Of a DNA stretch of 7,515 nucleotides, positions 1 through 6,009 are shown piece after piece. Source of the DNA: Bacillota bacterium (GTDB taxonomy: Bacteria; Bacillota; Clostridia; Oscillospirales; Acutalibacteraceae). The translations under genes and the position numbers were made by a program. The notes under the pieces were generated by a model, which saw only the letters and a program-made list of their open reading frames with translations, was not told where the DNA came from and searched no databases. The stretch's first letter is position 1; the number at the start of each line of letters is the position of its first letter. The stretch is from the NCBI GenBank assembly GCA_023420245.1, contig JAEZWL010000050.1, forward strand, positions 1-7,515, in the 5' to 3' direction.

Positions 1-607
1 CCCCCGCGTAGATAACATCAAGGGCGCCTCTTCTGTTGACGCAAGCCCGTATGAGCAGGCAGCGGTCAATGCCCGTGAGGCAGTAAAGCAGATTCCGCAG
101 AACGCAAAGGTTGTCGTACTGAACGGACCTGCCGGCAACTTCCACAGCGGTGAAAGAAGAAAAGCATGGCAGGCCGAATTCTTTGATAAGAGAAAAGACG
201 TTAAAATTGTAGCGGAGAACATCGCAAACTGGAATAAAGACGAAGCGATGAAGCTGATGGAAGACTGGGTTATTGCCCACGGCAAGGTAGAAGCCATCAT
301 CTCCATGAACGACAATATGTGCGCCGGAGCTCTTGAAGTAGTTGCAACGAAGCCTGAGTTCAAAGATGTATTATCCTACGGCGTTGACGGTACGGCGGAA
401 GCCTGCCTGCTGATTAAAGAGGGCAAAATGACCTCGACCTGCCTCCAGTCCGCAATTGAGCTTGCTCAATTGAACATGAAGGCGATCCACCAGCTTTTGA
501 CAGGCGAAAAATCGGAAATTACTGTTGACGTCGGCAACCCGCTGATTAACAAGGCGAATGCAGCCGAATACGTTGAGATGTATAAATCAAGAGGCTTGAT
601 AAAGTAA
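1..607 (+). CDS. Sugar ABC transporter substrate-binding protein, C-terminal part (5' end outside window)
   Basis: This is the extracytoplasmic sugar receptor of an ABC importer, related to ribose/galactose-binding proteins (periplasmic-binding-protein type 4 fold). In a Gram-positive cell it would be lipid-anchored outside the membrane, but the signal peptide lies upstream of the window. The first full codon is at position 2, and 201 codons remain of a family length of roughly 330-360. Visible family features are a VVVLNGPAGN strand near residue 38-47, a W-centred segment (NIANWNKDEAM), the SMNDNMCAGALE segment that normally follows the hinge strand, and YGVDGTAEA, whose Asp usually contacts sugar. 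The reading frame is intact and ends in TAA. It is the last gene of an upstream unit, so permease and ATPase genes would be expected to the left. Location suggests it imports the substrate of the downstream dehydrogenases, but the ligand cannot be read from sequence. Confidence 0.9.
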   Translation, partial: PRVDNIKGASSVDASPYEQAAVNAREAVKQIPQNAKVVVLNGPAGNFHSGERRKAWQAEFFDKRKDVKIVAENIANWNKDEAMKLMEDWVIAHGKVEAIISMNDNMCAGALEVVATKPEFKDVLSYGVDGTAEACLLIKEGKMTSTCLQSAIELAQLNMKAIHQLLTGEKSEITVDVGNPLINKANAAEYVEMYKSRGLIK

Positions 608-628
608 GCATTAACGATTGACAACAGG

Positions 629-652
629 CTGACCGGCAGGCTTGCCTGTCAG
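629..652 (+). terminator. Possible weak terminator hairpin after the substrate-binding protein gene
   Basis: CTGAC (629-633) pairs with GTCAG (648-652), and GGCA (635-638) pairs with TGCC (643-646), with one C/T mismatch between the two stems and a 4-base loop. It lies 21 bases after the stop codon. The following bases are TTATCCTC, a poor U-tract, so termination is uncertain. The right arm overlaps one copy of the CTGTCAGTTAT repeat that flanks the next element. Confidence 0.4.
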
Positions 653-804
653 TTATCCTCAGACTGGCGACAAAGTCGCGTAACCGAAAAAATCAGGATA
701 CGATTTTGTTGGCTGTGCTTGTAAATTTCGGTCACATACACGGCGTATGCTCCTCGTTTACGGCGCTTGTCGCCTTGCGCGACTTGTCGCAGTCTGTCAG
801 TTAT
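646..804. repeat. Palindromic MITE-like element with near-perfect terminal arms and flanking 11-bp direct repeat
   Basis: The left arm (660-680) and right arm (778-796) pair over 19 bp, with only two extra single bases on the left. Between them a second stem pairs 681-689 with 726-734 (8 of 9 pairs). It encloses a small hairpin, AAAATC (689-694) with GATTTT (702-707). Two more hairpins follow: CATAC/GTATG (735-749) and GGCG/CGCC (762-774). The whole therefore folds as a closing stem with three branches. CTGTCAGTTAT occurs at both 646-656 and 794-804; part of it (TCAGTTAT, 649-656 and 797-804) could be a target-site duplication. No open reading frame of note is inside. It could be a non-autonomous mobile element, a dispersed repeat, or a structured RNA or terminator. 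Which one is not decidable from a single copy. Confidence 0.6.
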
Positions 805-885
805 ACTGTAAAAATTAAACCGGGCCTAAGGAAAAATCGTTGAGACTTGAAAAGTAAAGGAGAAATGGCATAAAGCGATTGTGCC

Positions 886-890
886 AGGTG
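886..890 (+). promoter_or_regulatory. Ribosome binding site deciding the ATG start at 897
   Basis: AGGTG lies 6 bases before ATG 897 and supports that start over the in-frame TTG at 879. A stronger AAAGGAG sits at 856-862, but it is 16 bases from the TTG and 34 from the ATG. It is followed only by a two-codon frame (ATG GCA TAA, 865-873). The protein also aligns with family N-termini from the residue encoded at 897. Confidence 0.55.
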
Positions 891-896
891 AATCGT

Positions 897-1937
897 ATGA
901 AAAACAGAGCAGCATTTATGACAAGCATAGATAAAATGGAAATCAAAGAGATTGCGATGCCTTCGCCGAAAGCCAAGGAAGTACTGATTAAAGTGGAGTA
1001 TGTGGGAATCTGCGGCTCCGACGTGCACTATTTCCATGACGGAAGATGCGGAGACTATGTCGTGGACGGCGATTTCATACTGGGCCATGAATGTGCCGGT
1101 ACCGTTGTTGAACTGGGCGAAGGCGTAGAAAGCCTAAAGGTAGGAGACCGTGTTGCGCTGGAACCGGGAATTACCTGCGGTCAATGCGAATTCTGTAAGA
1201 GCGGCCGGTATAATCTTTGCCCGGACGTACAGTTTTTAGCTACACCTCCGGTGCAGGGATGCTATGAAAACTATATCGCCTTCCCTGAAAATATGGCGTT
1301 TAAGCTCCCGGATAATATTTCGACAAAAGAGGGCGCATTGGTAGAACCGCTTTCCGTTGGAATGCACGCGGCAAACCAGGGGCAGATAAAGCTTGGTGAT
1401 TCCGTTGTTATTTTGGGCGCCGGATGCATTGGGCTGGTTACGCTGCTGGCCTGCAAAGCGTACGGAGCAACCGACATTACAGTGGTGGATGTGGCACCAA
1501 AGAGGCTGGAATTTGCAATGAAGCTCGGCGCTACCCGTGTAATTGATGCAAGAACCGTAGATGCGGTAGTTGAAATTGACAAGCTGACCAACGGCAAGGG
1601 CATTGACAAGGTGTTCGAGGCCGCAGGCTCAGCGTTCACCATCGCGCAGACCCCTTATATTGTAAAGCAGGGCGGAACCATTGTTTTGGTTGGTATTTCG
1701 CCTCAGGAGAAAATAGAGTTTAATTTTGCAAAGATTATGGCAAAAGAAATTAAAATTGAATCGGTCTTCCGCTACAGAAACATTTATCCGCAGGCAATCG
1801 CGGCAATCTCTCAGGGGAAAATCGATGTTTCCGGAATCATTACGCATGAATTTGATTTCGATGATATTCAGGAGGCGTTTAACTGCGCGATCCACAATAA
1901 AAACGATGTTGTAAAAGCAGTGATAAAAATTTCCTGA
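897..1937 (+). CDS. Zinc-dependent NAD-linked polyol dehydrogenase (sorbitol/xylitol dehydrogenase-like)
   Basis: This is a cytosolic medium-chain dehydrogenase of 346 residues, the usual family length, that oxidises a secondary hydroxyl of a polyol to a ketose. The catalytic zinc ligands are in place: C39 in GICGSDVHYF, H64 and E65 in GHE, and E150 in VEPLSV. The structural zinc set C94, C97, C100 and C108 is complete. The Rossmann motif is G174-A-G176-C-I-G179. D198 at the end of the second strand predicts NAD over NADP. FRYRNIYP (291-298) matches the FRYxNxYP segment typical of sorbitol/xylitol dehydrogenases, which points to a polyol rather than a simple alcohol. It is the first gene of a four-gene cluster, 33 bases before the short-chain dehydrogenase. 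Substrate candidates are heptitol, hexitol or pentitol; chain length cannot be decided from sequence. Confidence 0.9.
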   Translation: MKNRAAFMTSIDKMEIKEIAMPSPKAKEVLIKVEYVGICGSDVHYFHDGRCGDYVVDGDFILGHECAGTVVELGEGVESLKVGDRVALEPGITCGQCEFCKSGRYNLCPDVQFLATPPVQGCYENYIAFPENMAFKLPDNISTKEGALVEPLSVGMHAANQGQIKLGDSVVILGAGCIGLVTLLACKAYGATDITVVDVAPKRLEFAMKLGATRVIDARTVDAVVEIDKLTNGKGIDKVFEAAGSAFTIAQTPYIVKQGGTIVLVGISPQEKIEFNFAKIMAKEIKIESVFRYRNIYPQAIAAISQGKIDVSGIITHEFDFDDIQEAFNCAIHNKNDVVKAVIKIS

Positions 1938-1970
1938 TACAGGTGAAAAACCGGATTTGGAGATGCAGAT

Positions 1971-2738
1971 ATGAGCTTGAAAGAATTTGATGAAAATTTT
2001 ACTTTAAAAAATAAATGTGCGATTGTTACCGGCGCCGCAAGCGGTATCGGATTTGAAATAGTAAAGATGTACGCCCGAAAGGGTGCAGACATTATTGCGT
2101 TTGACTTAGCAAAGTCTGATGAGCTCGAAGCGTATGTAAAGGCGCTCGGCCGCAGGTATGTTTTCTATAAGGGGGATATTACCCGCACGGAGGATTTGCA
2201 GGGCGTAACGGATGCCGTGTGCAAAGAGTTCGGAAAAATCGATATTTTAGTCAACTGCGCCGGAGTCGGGATGGTAGATAAAGCGGAAACCCTGAGCGAA
2301 GAGATGTGGGACACGACGATGAACATCAATTTAAAGGGCTCTGTCAGAATGGCTCAGACGGTTGGCCGGACTATGATTGCAAACGGCGGCGGAAAAATTA
2401 TCAATATCGGGTCGCAGGCAGGCGTTGTCGCGCTGGATCGGCACCTTGCCTACGGCGCGGCAAAAGCGGCAATCATTTACGCTACCAAGCAGTTTGCTTT
2501 GGAGTGGGCAAAATTTAATATTAATGTAAACGCAATCTCTCCCACCGTCATTTTAACGCCGATGGGCGAAAAAAACTGGAACAATGCTTCCGGAGACGAG
2601 TTTAAAAAAAGGATACCCGCAGGGCGATTCGGATATCCGCAGGAAGTAGCGGCTTGCGCTGTGTTCCTGGCAAGCGATGCCGCCAGTTTAATTAACGGTG
2701 AAAATCTTGTAATTGACGGTGGTTTTACGATTGGCTGA
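1971..2738 (+). CDS. Short-chain dehydrogenase/reductase (SDR), probable polyol/ketose oxidoreductase
   Basis: A classical 255-residue SDR, complete and of normal length. It has the cofactor motif TGAASGIG (20-27), D45 ending the second strand (NAD preference), NCAG (95-98) and the active-site set N120, S148, Y161 and K165 (YGAAK). The PAGRFGYPQEVA and IDGGFTIG C-terminal segments are typical of the family. GGAG at 1959-1962 gives 8 bases of spacing to ATG 1971. Enzymes of this type include threitol, arabinitol, gluconate-5 and sorbose oxidoreductases. Its place between a polyol dehydrogenase and transketolase suggests an interconversion of a polyol and a ketose, perhaps at a different carbon from the neighbouring zinc enzyme. 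The exact substrate is unknown. Roles in fatty-acid or steroid metabolism are unlikely given the neighbours. Confidence 0.88.
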   Translation: MSLKEFDENFTLKNKCAIVTGAASGIGFEIVKMYARKGADIIAFDLAKSDELEAYVKALGRRYVFYKGDITRTEDLQGVTDAVCKEFGKIDILVNCAGVGMVDKAETLSEEMWDTTMNINLKGSVRMAQTVGRTMIANGGGKIINIGSQAGVVALDRHLAYGAAKAAIIYATKQFALEWAKFNINVNAISPTVILTPMGEKNWNNASGDEFKKRIPAGRFGYPQEVAACAVFLASDAASLINGENLVIDGGFTIG

Positions 2739-2794
2739 TTCGTAATATTCCTGGATGCGGGAATTGTAGAGTAAATATACGGAGGAATGAATTG

Positions 2795-3637
2795 ATGGAA
2801 GTAAGCAGAGTCAAGCAACTGGCAGTGCAGGCCGCCAAAATTCGCAGAAAAGCTCTGGAAGCTATCCAGGCAGCAAGCTCGGGACATATCGGCGGATCGT
2901 TTTCCGTCACGGATATTTTAACGGTACTGTATTTTGAAAAAATGAATATTGATCCCCAAAATCCGAGAATGGACAGCAGGGACCGATTTGTATTATCGAA
3001 AGGACATTGTACCCCGGCTATGTACGCGACCCTTGCGCTGCGCGGATTTTTCCCGGTGGAGGATTTAAAGACGTTCCGGAATATCGACAGCTATTTATCC
3101 GGTCATGTGGAAATGAACCACGTACCGGGCGTAGATATGTCAGCCGGCTCACTGGGGCAGGGACTTTCCGCGGCAGTTGGAATGGCGCTTTCCGCTAAGG
3201 TAAGCAAAAAAGCCAATCGCGTGTTTTGTGTGCTGGGTGACGGAGAAATTCAGGAAGGGCAAATTTGGGAAGCCGCCATGGCGGCAGGAAATTACCGGCT
3301 CGACAATTTAACGGTATTTGTAGATAACAATAACCTTCAGATCGACGGCACCGTTGAAGAGGTGATGTCTCCCTATCCGATTGAAGATAAGTTCAGGTCG
3401 TTTAAGTGGAACACGATTACCATTGACGGCCATGATTACGCACAGATTGCAGCTGCAATCGACCGCGCGGCGCAGGAAAAAAATGTGCCTACCGTAATTG
3501 TTGCGAAAACAGTCAAGGGTAAGGGTGTTTCCTTTATGGAGAATAATGTAAAATGGCACGGAAGTACCCCGAGCAAGGAAGAGTACGTAACCGCGTTCGG
3601 CGAATTAGATGCGGCTATCGCGAAATTGGAGGGTTGA
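2795..3637 (+). CDS. Transketolase, N-terminal subunit
   Basis: This is the thiamine-diphosphate (ThDP) pyrophosphate-binding half of a two-protein transketolase; 280 residues is the usual size. Together with the next gene product it transfers two-carbon ketol units, for example from xylulose 5-phosphate or sedoheptulose 7-phosphate to an aldose phosphate. Visible landmarks are SGHIGGS (H31), SKGHCTP (H71), GSLGQGL (118-124), the ThDP/Mg motif GDG (148-150) with its asparagines at 178-180, and KWHGSTP (H256). GGAGG (2781-2785) is 9 bases before ATG 2795; an in-frame TTG at 2792 (6 bases) is a possible alternative adding one residue. The stop is 2 bases before the partner's ATG, so the subunits should be made in step. 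A housekeeping transketolase elsewhere in the genome is likely; this copy looks dedicated to the locus. Confidence 0.95.
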   Translation: MEVSRVKQLAVQAAKIRRKALEAIQAASSGHIGGSFSVTDILTVLYFEKMNIDPQNPRMDSRDRFVLSKGHCTPAMYATLALRGFFPVEDLKTFRNIDSYLSGHVEMNHVPGVDMSAGSLGQGLSAAVGMALSAKVSKKANRVFCVLGDGEIQEGQIWEAAMAAGNYRLDNLTVFVDNNNLQIDGTVEEVMSPYPIEDKFRSFKWNTITIDGHDYAQIAAAIDRAAQEKNVPTVIVAKTVKGKGVSFMENNVKWHGSTPSKEEYVTAFGELDAAIAKLEG

Positions 3638-3639
3638 TC

Positions 3640-4590
3640 ATGGCAGAAAAAATTTCAACCAGAGTATCTTATGGAAAAGAGCTTTGTGAAATCGGTTCGG
3701 ATGAGAATATTTTTGTGTTTGACGCGGATTTAACGATCTGCACGATGACCTGTTATTTTGCGGAAAAATATCCCGAGCGTTTCTTTAACGCCGGAATAGC
3801 GGAAGCAAATATGATCGGCATGTCCGCGGGCGCGGCGGCGACCGGTAAAACGGTGTTCTGCAATTCGTTCGCGATGTTTACCGCAGGCAGAGGGTTTGAT
3901 CAAATCCGGAATTCCGTTGCGTATCCGCATTTAAATGTTAAGCTTGTCGGCACTCACGCGGGTCTGTCAGTCGGTGAAGACGGTGCGACCCACCAGTGCA
4001 TTGAAGATTTAAGCCTGATGCGGACAATTCCGGGGATGACGGTGCTCTGCCCGTGCGACGATAACGAAACCAGAGCCGCCGTCAGGGCGATTGCAAAATA
4101 CAACGGTCCCTGCTATCTTCGTCTGGGCAGATCGGCGGTTGACTGCGTGACCGATTCCGTCCCGGGTTATCAGTTCGAAATCGGAAAAGGCTCGATGCTG
4201 AAGGATGGCTCGGATGTAACGATTATCGCTACCGGGCTGATGGTGCAGGTTGCGCTGGAAGCGGAAAAAAAGCTTGCGGAGCAGGGCATTCGCGCCAGAA
4301 TTATAGATATGCACACCATAAAGCCGATTGACAGAGATATTATTATTCGGGCAGCGAAAGAAACCGGAGCGATTGTTACCGCCGAAGAGCACAATATCAT
4401 TGGCGGTCTTGGGTCGGCTGTTTCAGAAATTGTGTGCGAAGAGTGTCTGGTTCCCGTAATCAAGCTCGGCGTAAACGATGCTTTCGGGCATTCCGGAACC
4501 GTGGAGGATTTAATGACAAGGTACGGTCTTACAGCGGACGACCTGATTGCGAAAGTGAAGCTGGCTATTGCAAAGAAGCAAAAGAATTAA
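3640..4590 (+). CDS. Transketolase, C-terminal subunit
   Basis: This 316-residue partner carries the pyrimidine-binding domain (roughly 1-165) and the transketolase C-terminal domain (roughly 185-310). E55 in NAGIAEANMIG is the conserved glutamate that activates the ThDP aminopyrimidine. GEDGATHQ (112-119) includes the conserved histidine H118, and the C-terminal domain shows DMHTIKPID and TAEEHNIIGGLG. ATG 3640 is chosen because GGAGGG (3628-3633) lies 6 bases upstream and MAEKIST begins the family alignment. The open frame extends back to 3553 but overlaps the N-subunit gene and has a basic, family-unlike sequence. Relation to 1-deoxyxylulose-5-phosphate synthase is only at fold level; the separate N subunit next door fixes the call as transketolase. 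Confidence 0.95.
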   Translation: MAEKISTRVSYGKELCEIGSDENIFVFDADLTICTMTCYFAEKYPERFFNAGIAEANMIGMSAGAAATGKTVFCNSFAMFTAGRGFDQIRNSVAYPHLNVKLVGTHAGLSVGEDGATHQCIEDLSLMRTIPGMTVLCPCDDNETRAAVRAIAKYNGPCYLRLGRSAVDCVTDSVPGYQFEIGKGSMLKDGSDVTIIATGLMVQVALEAEKKLAEQGIRARIIDMHTIKPIDRDIIIRAAKETGAIVTAEEHNIIGGLGSAVSEIVCEECLVPVIKLGVNDAFGHSGTVEDLMTRYGLTADDLIAKVKLAIAKKQKN

Positions 4591-4596
4591 TTCAAA

Positions 4597-4628
4597 CCTA
4601 TCGTCAATTGCTCCAAATCGACGATAGG
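4597..4628 (+). promoter_or_regulatory. Perfect 9-bp inverted repeat in the intergenic gap before the second zinc dehydrogenase
   Basis: CCTATCGTC (4597-4605) is exactly complementary to GACGATAGG (4620-4628) around a 14-base spacer. It starts 6 bases after the transketolase stop. No U-tract follows, so it is not a standard intrinsic terminator. It may be an mRNA processing or stability hairpin, an attenuator, or an operator for a regulator encoded elsewhere. The rest of the gap up to 4714 shows no convincing promoter pair. Confidence 0.5.
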
Positions 4629-4728
4629 AAGCCTGCTGCCCCTTTAAAAGCACGAAGCTGCAAAGTAAATTTTTTCTGGGATAGCAGGATTAAAGATATT
4701 TTTTATAAAACTGCAAAGGAGGTTTGTT

Positions 4729-5778
4729 ATGGCTACCATGAGAGCGAATGTTTATGAAAAGCCGGGTAACTGTGCGATTCGGCAAATTCCTGTTCCCGAG
4801 TGTAAGGATAATCAGGTTATCATTAAGGTTATGTCCTGCGGAATATGCAAAGGCGCCGATGTAGCTTTGGCGAGAGGCAGCTTTCTTTCACGCTTCCCTC
4901 TTACAAACGGTCATGAATTTGCCGGTTATATTGATAAGGTGGGCGCGCGGGTTACCGAATTCAAGGTCGGTGACCGCGTTACGGCAGACAATACGGTCTT
5001 GTGCGGCGACTGCTACTATTGCCGCCGTAACCAGCCGCTTTACTGCGAGAATTTTTATTCCCTGGGCTGTAACGGTCCGGGAGGATTCGCGGAATATGTT
5101 GTGGTAAACGCGGATAAGGTTTTTCATATCAGCGACAACCTGTCGTTCAATGAAGCGTGCTTTGCGGAGCCTACCGCCTGCGCGGTACATACGATGGACC
5201 GGCTTCAGCTTCGCTATGGCGACGATGTTCTGGTTTACGGCACGGGACCAACCGGTATTATTTTGATACAGCTTCTTCTGCATTCCGGCGCGGGCAGAGT
5301 TGTGGTCTGCGGACCGAGTAAGGATAAGCTCGAACTGCTCAATAAACTCGGCTGCAGCGAAACCATCCTGATGGACCGCGGCAATCCCGAGGTTCACGAG
5401 AAAAAACTGCGTGAAATTGCGCCAAAGGGATTTGACGTACTGATTGATACAACCGCCAATGTGGATGTGATGGAAAGCTCCATCCAATTCAGTAAAATGG
5501 GCGGAAAATTCATGATGTTTGCAATGCCGCATGAAGACGCAAGATGGAGCATTAATCCGGATTACTGGTATCTTCATGAGCTCACCCTGTTAACAAGCTG
5601 GGCGCAGACCCATTGCTACGACAGGGCGCTGGAATATTTAGAGTCGGGCAAGGTCAGGGTGAAGGAGCTGGTCACGCATGAAATGGATTTGTCGGAGTAC
5701 GATCAAGGGATTCAGATTGCGGCGAAGGGCGGACCCGGTACGCTTAAGGTAATTCTTCATCCTAATTATGAGGAGTAA
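4729..5778 (+). CDS. Zinc-binding medium-chain dehydrogenase with altered catalytic loop, likely polyol/ketose oxidoreductase
   Basis: A complete 349-residue medium-chain dehydrogenase of the threonine/arabinitol dehydrogenase type. AAAGGAGG (4715-4722) stands 6 bases before ATG. Zinc residues are present: C40, H62 and E63 (GHEF), E147 (AEPTAC) for the catalytic site, and C92, C95, C98, C106 for the structural site. The nucleotide motif is G171-T-G173-P-T-G176. Two things differ from the usual pattern. The loop after C40 reads CKGADVALA instead of CG(S/T)DxH, one residue longer and lacking the Ser/Thr proton relay and the following His. The acidic residue that normally ends the second Rossmann strand is replaced by GPSK (195-198), which suggests NADP(H) use or relaxed cofactor choice. 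It lies 138 bases after transketolase and ends before a terminator candidate, so it may close the first operon. Its substrate is not identifiable from sequence. Confidence 0.87.
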   Translation: MATMRANVYEKPGNCAIRQIPVPECKDNQVIIKVMSCGICKGADVALARGSFLSRFPLTNGHEFAGYIDKVGARVTEFKVGDRVTADNTVLCGDCYYCRRNQPLYCENFYSLGCNGPGGFAEYVVVNADKVFHISDNLSFNEACFAEPTACAVHTMDRLQLRYGDDVLVYGTGPTGIILIQLLLHSGAGRVVVCGPSKDKLELLNKLGCSETILMDRGNPEVHEKKLREIAPKGFDVLIDTTANVDVMESSIQFSKMGGKFMMFAMPHEDARWSINPDYWYLHELTLLTSWAQTHCYDRALEYLESGKVRVKELVTHEMDLSEYDQGIQIAAKGGPGTLKVILHPNYEE

Positions 5779-5825
5779 TCGATCATAGCATTGGATGATA
5801 CAATTCTGTTATAAATTTTAAAAAT

Positions 5826-5863
5826 GAAATCCCTTGTCTGTTGTTTGCTGGGCAAGGGACTTC
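5826..5863. terminator. Hairpin terminator candidate between the second zinc dehydrogenase and the kinase
   Basis: Positions 5826-5839 pair with 5850-5863 over 14 positions, with one A/C mismatch and two G-U pairs, around a 10-base loop (GTTGTTTGCT). The core is TCCCTTG/CAAGGGA. On the + strand it is followed by TTCTAATAA, a modest U-tract. On the opposite strand the hairpin is followed by a T-rich run, so it is better formed in that direction. It begins 47 bases after the dehydrogenase stop and probably separates two transcription units. Confidence 0.6.
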
Positions 5864-6009
5864 TAATAACCAAATATGTATGCTGATAACGCCGCTTCGC
5901 AATGATGATTCCTCTTCATTTCTTGCGATTTAAGCCCATGGAATATGGGAAGGTATTTTCAGATAATTACGCACATTGCGATAAATGCCGGAGGGCAGGG
6001 AGGCTGTTT
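5864..6009 (+). promoter_or_regulatory. Leader region of the kinase gene
   Basis: This stretch of about 145 bases lies between the terminator candidate and the kinase start and should hold the promoter of the second unit. Weak candidates are TTGCGA (5923-5928) with TATGGG (5944-5949, spacing 15), and TTTTCA (5956-5961) with GATAAA (5980-5985, spacing 18); neither is convincing. TCGCAA (5897-5902) is complementary to TTGCGA (5923-5928) and could form a hairpin or operator. The frame is open from 5902 into the kinase, but the encoded 36 residues are unlike kinase N-termini. GGGAGG (5998-6003) six bases before ATG 6010 fixes the real start. Confidence 0.35.

Noticed and set aside
865..873. Very short frames just before real starts: 865-873, 1963-1974, 2787-2795 and 7408-7419, three of which overlap the next start codon
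   Set aside because: They encode only two or three residues. A chance ATG in the 20-30 bases before a start is expected, and spacing to the ribosome binding sites is mostly too short for real initiation, so translational coupling is not supported.
608..896. Catabolite-control (cre) operator search upstream of the first dehydrogenase and in the other gaps
   Set aside because: No site matching TGWAANCGNTNWCA well was found by eye.
2747..2764. Small ATTCC/GGAAT hairpin between the SDR and transketolase genes
   Set aside because: A five-pair stem with an 8-base loop is common by chance, and no U-tract or conserved motif follows it.
4434..4757. A 107-codon + strand frame spanning the end of transketolase and the intergenic gap
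   Set aside because: Its first half is an out-of-frame reading of the transketolase gene, and the rest crosses the hairpin and the next gene's ribosome binding site without domain-like sequence.
4888..5577. A 229-codon open frame on the minus strand inside the second zinc dehydrogenase gene
   Set aside because: It is fully antisense to a gene with intact catalytic motifs, its translation shows no recognisable domain, and I saw no ribosome binding site for it.
5902..6009. N-terminal extension of the kinase reading frame
   Set aside because: The 36 added residues are unlike FGGY kinase N-termini, and a good ribosome binding site sits before the internal ATG at 6010.
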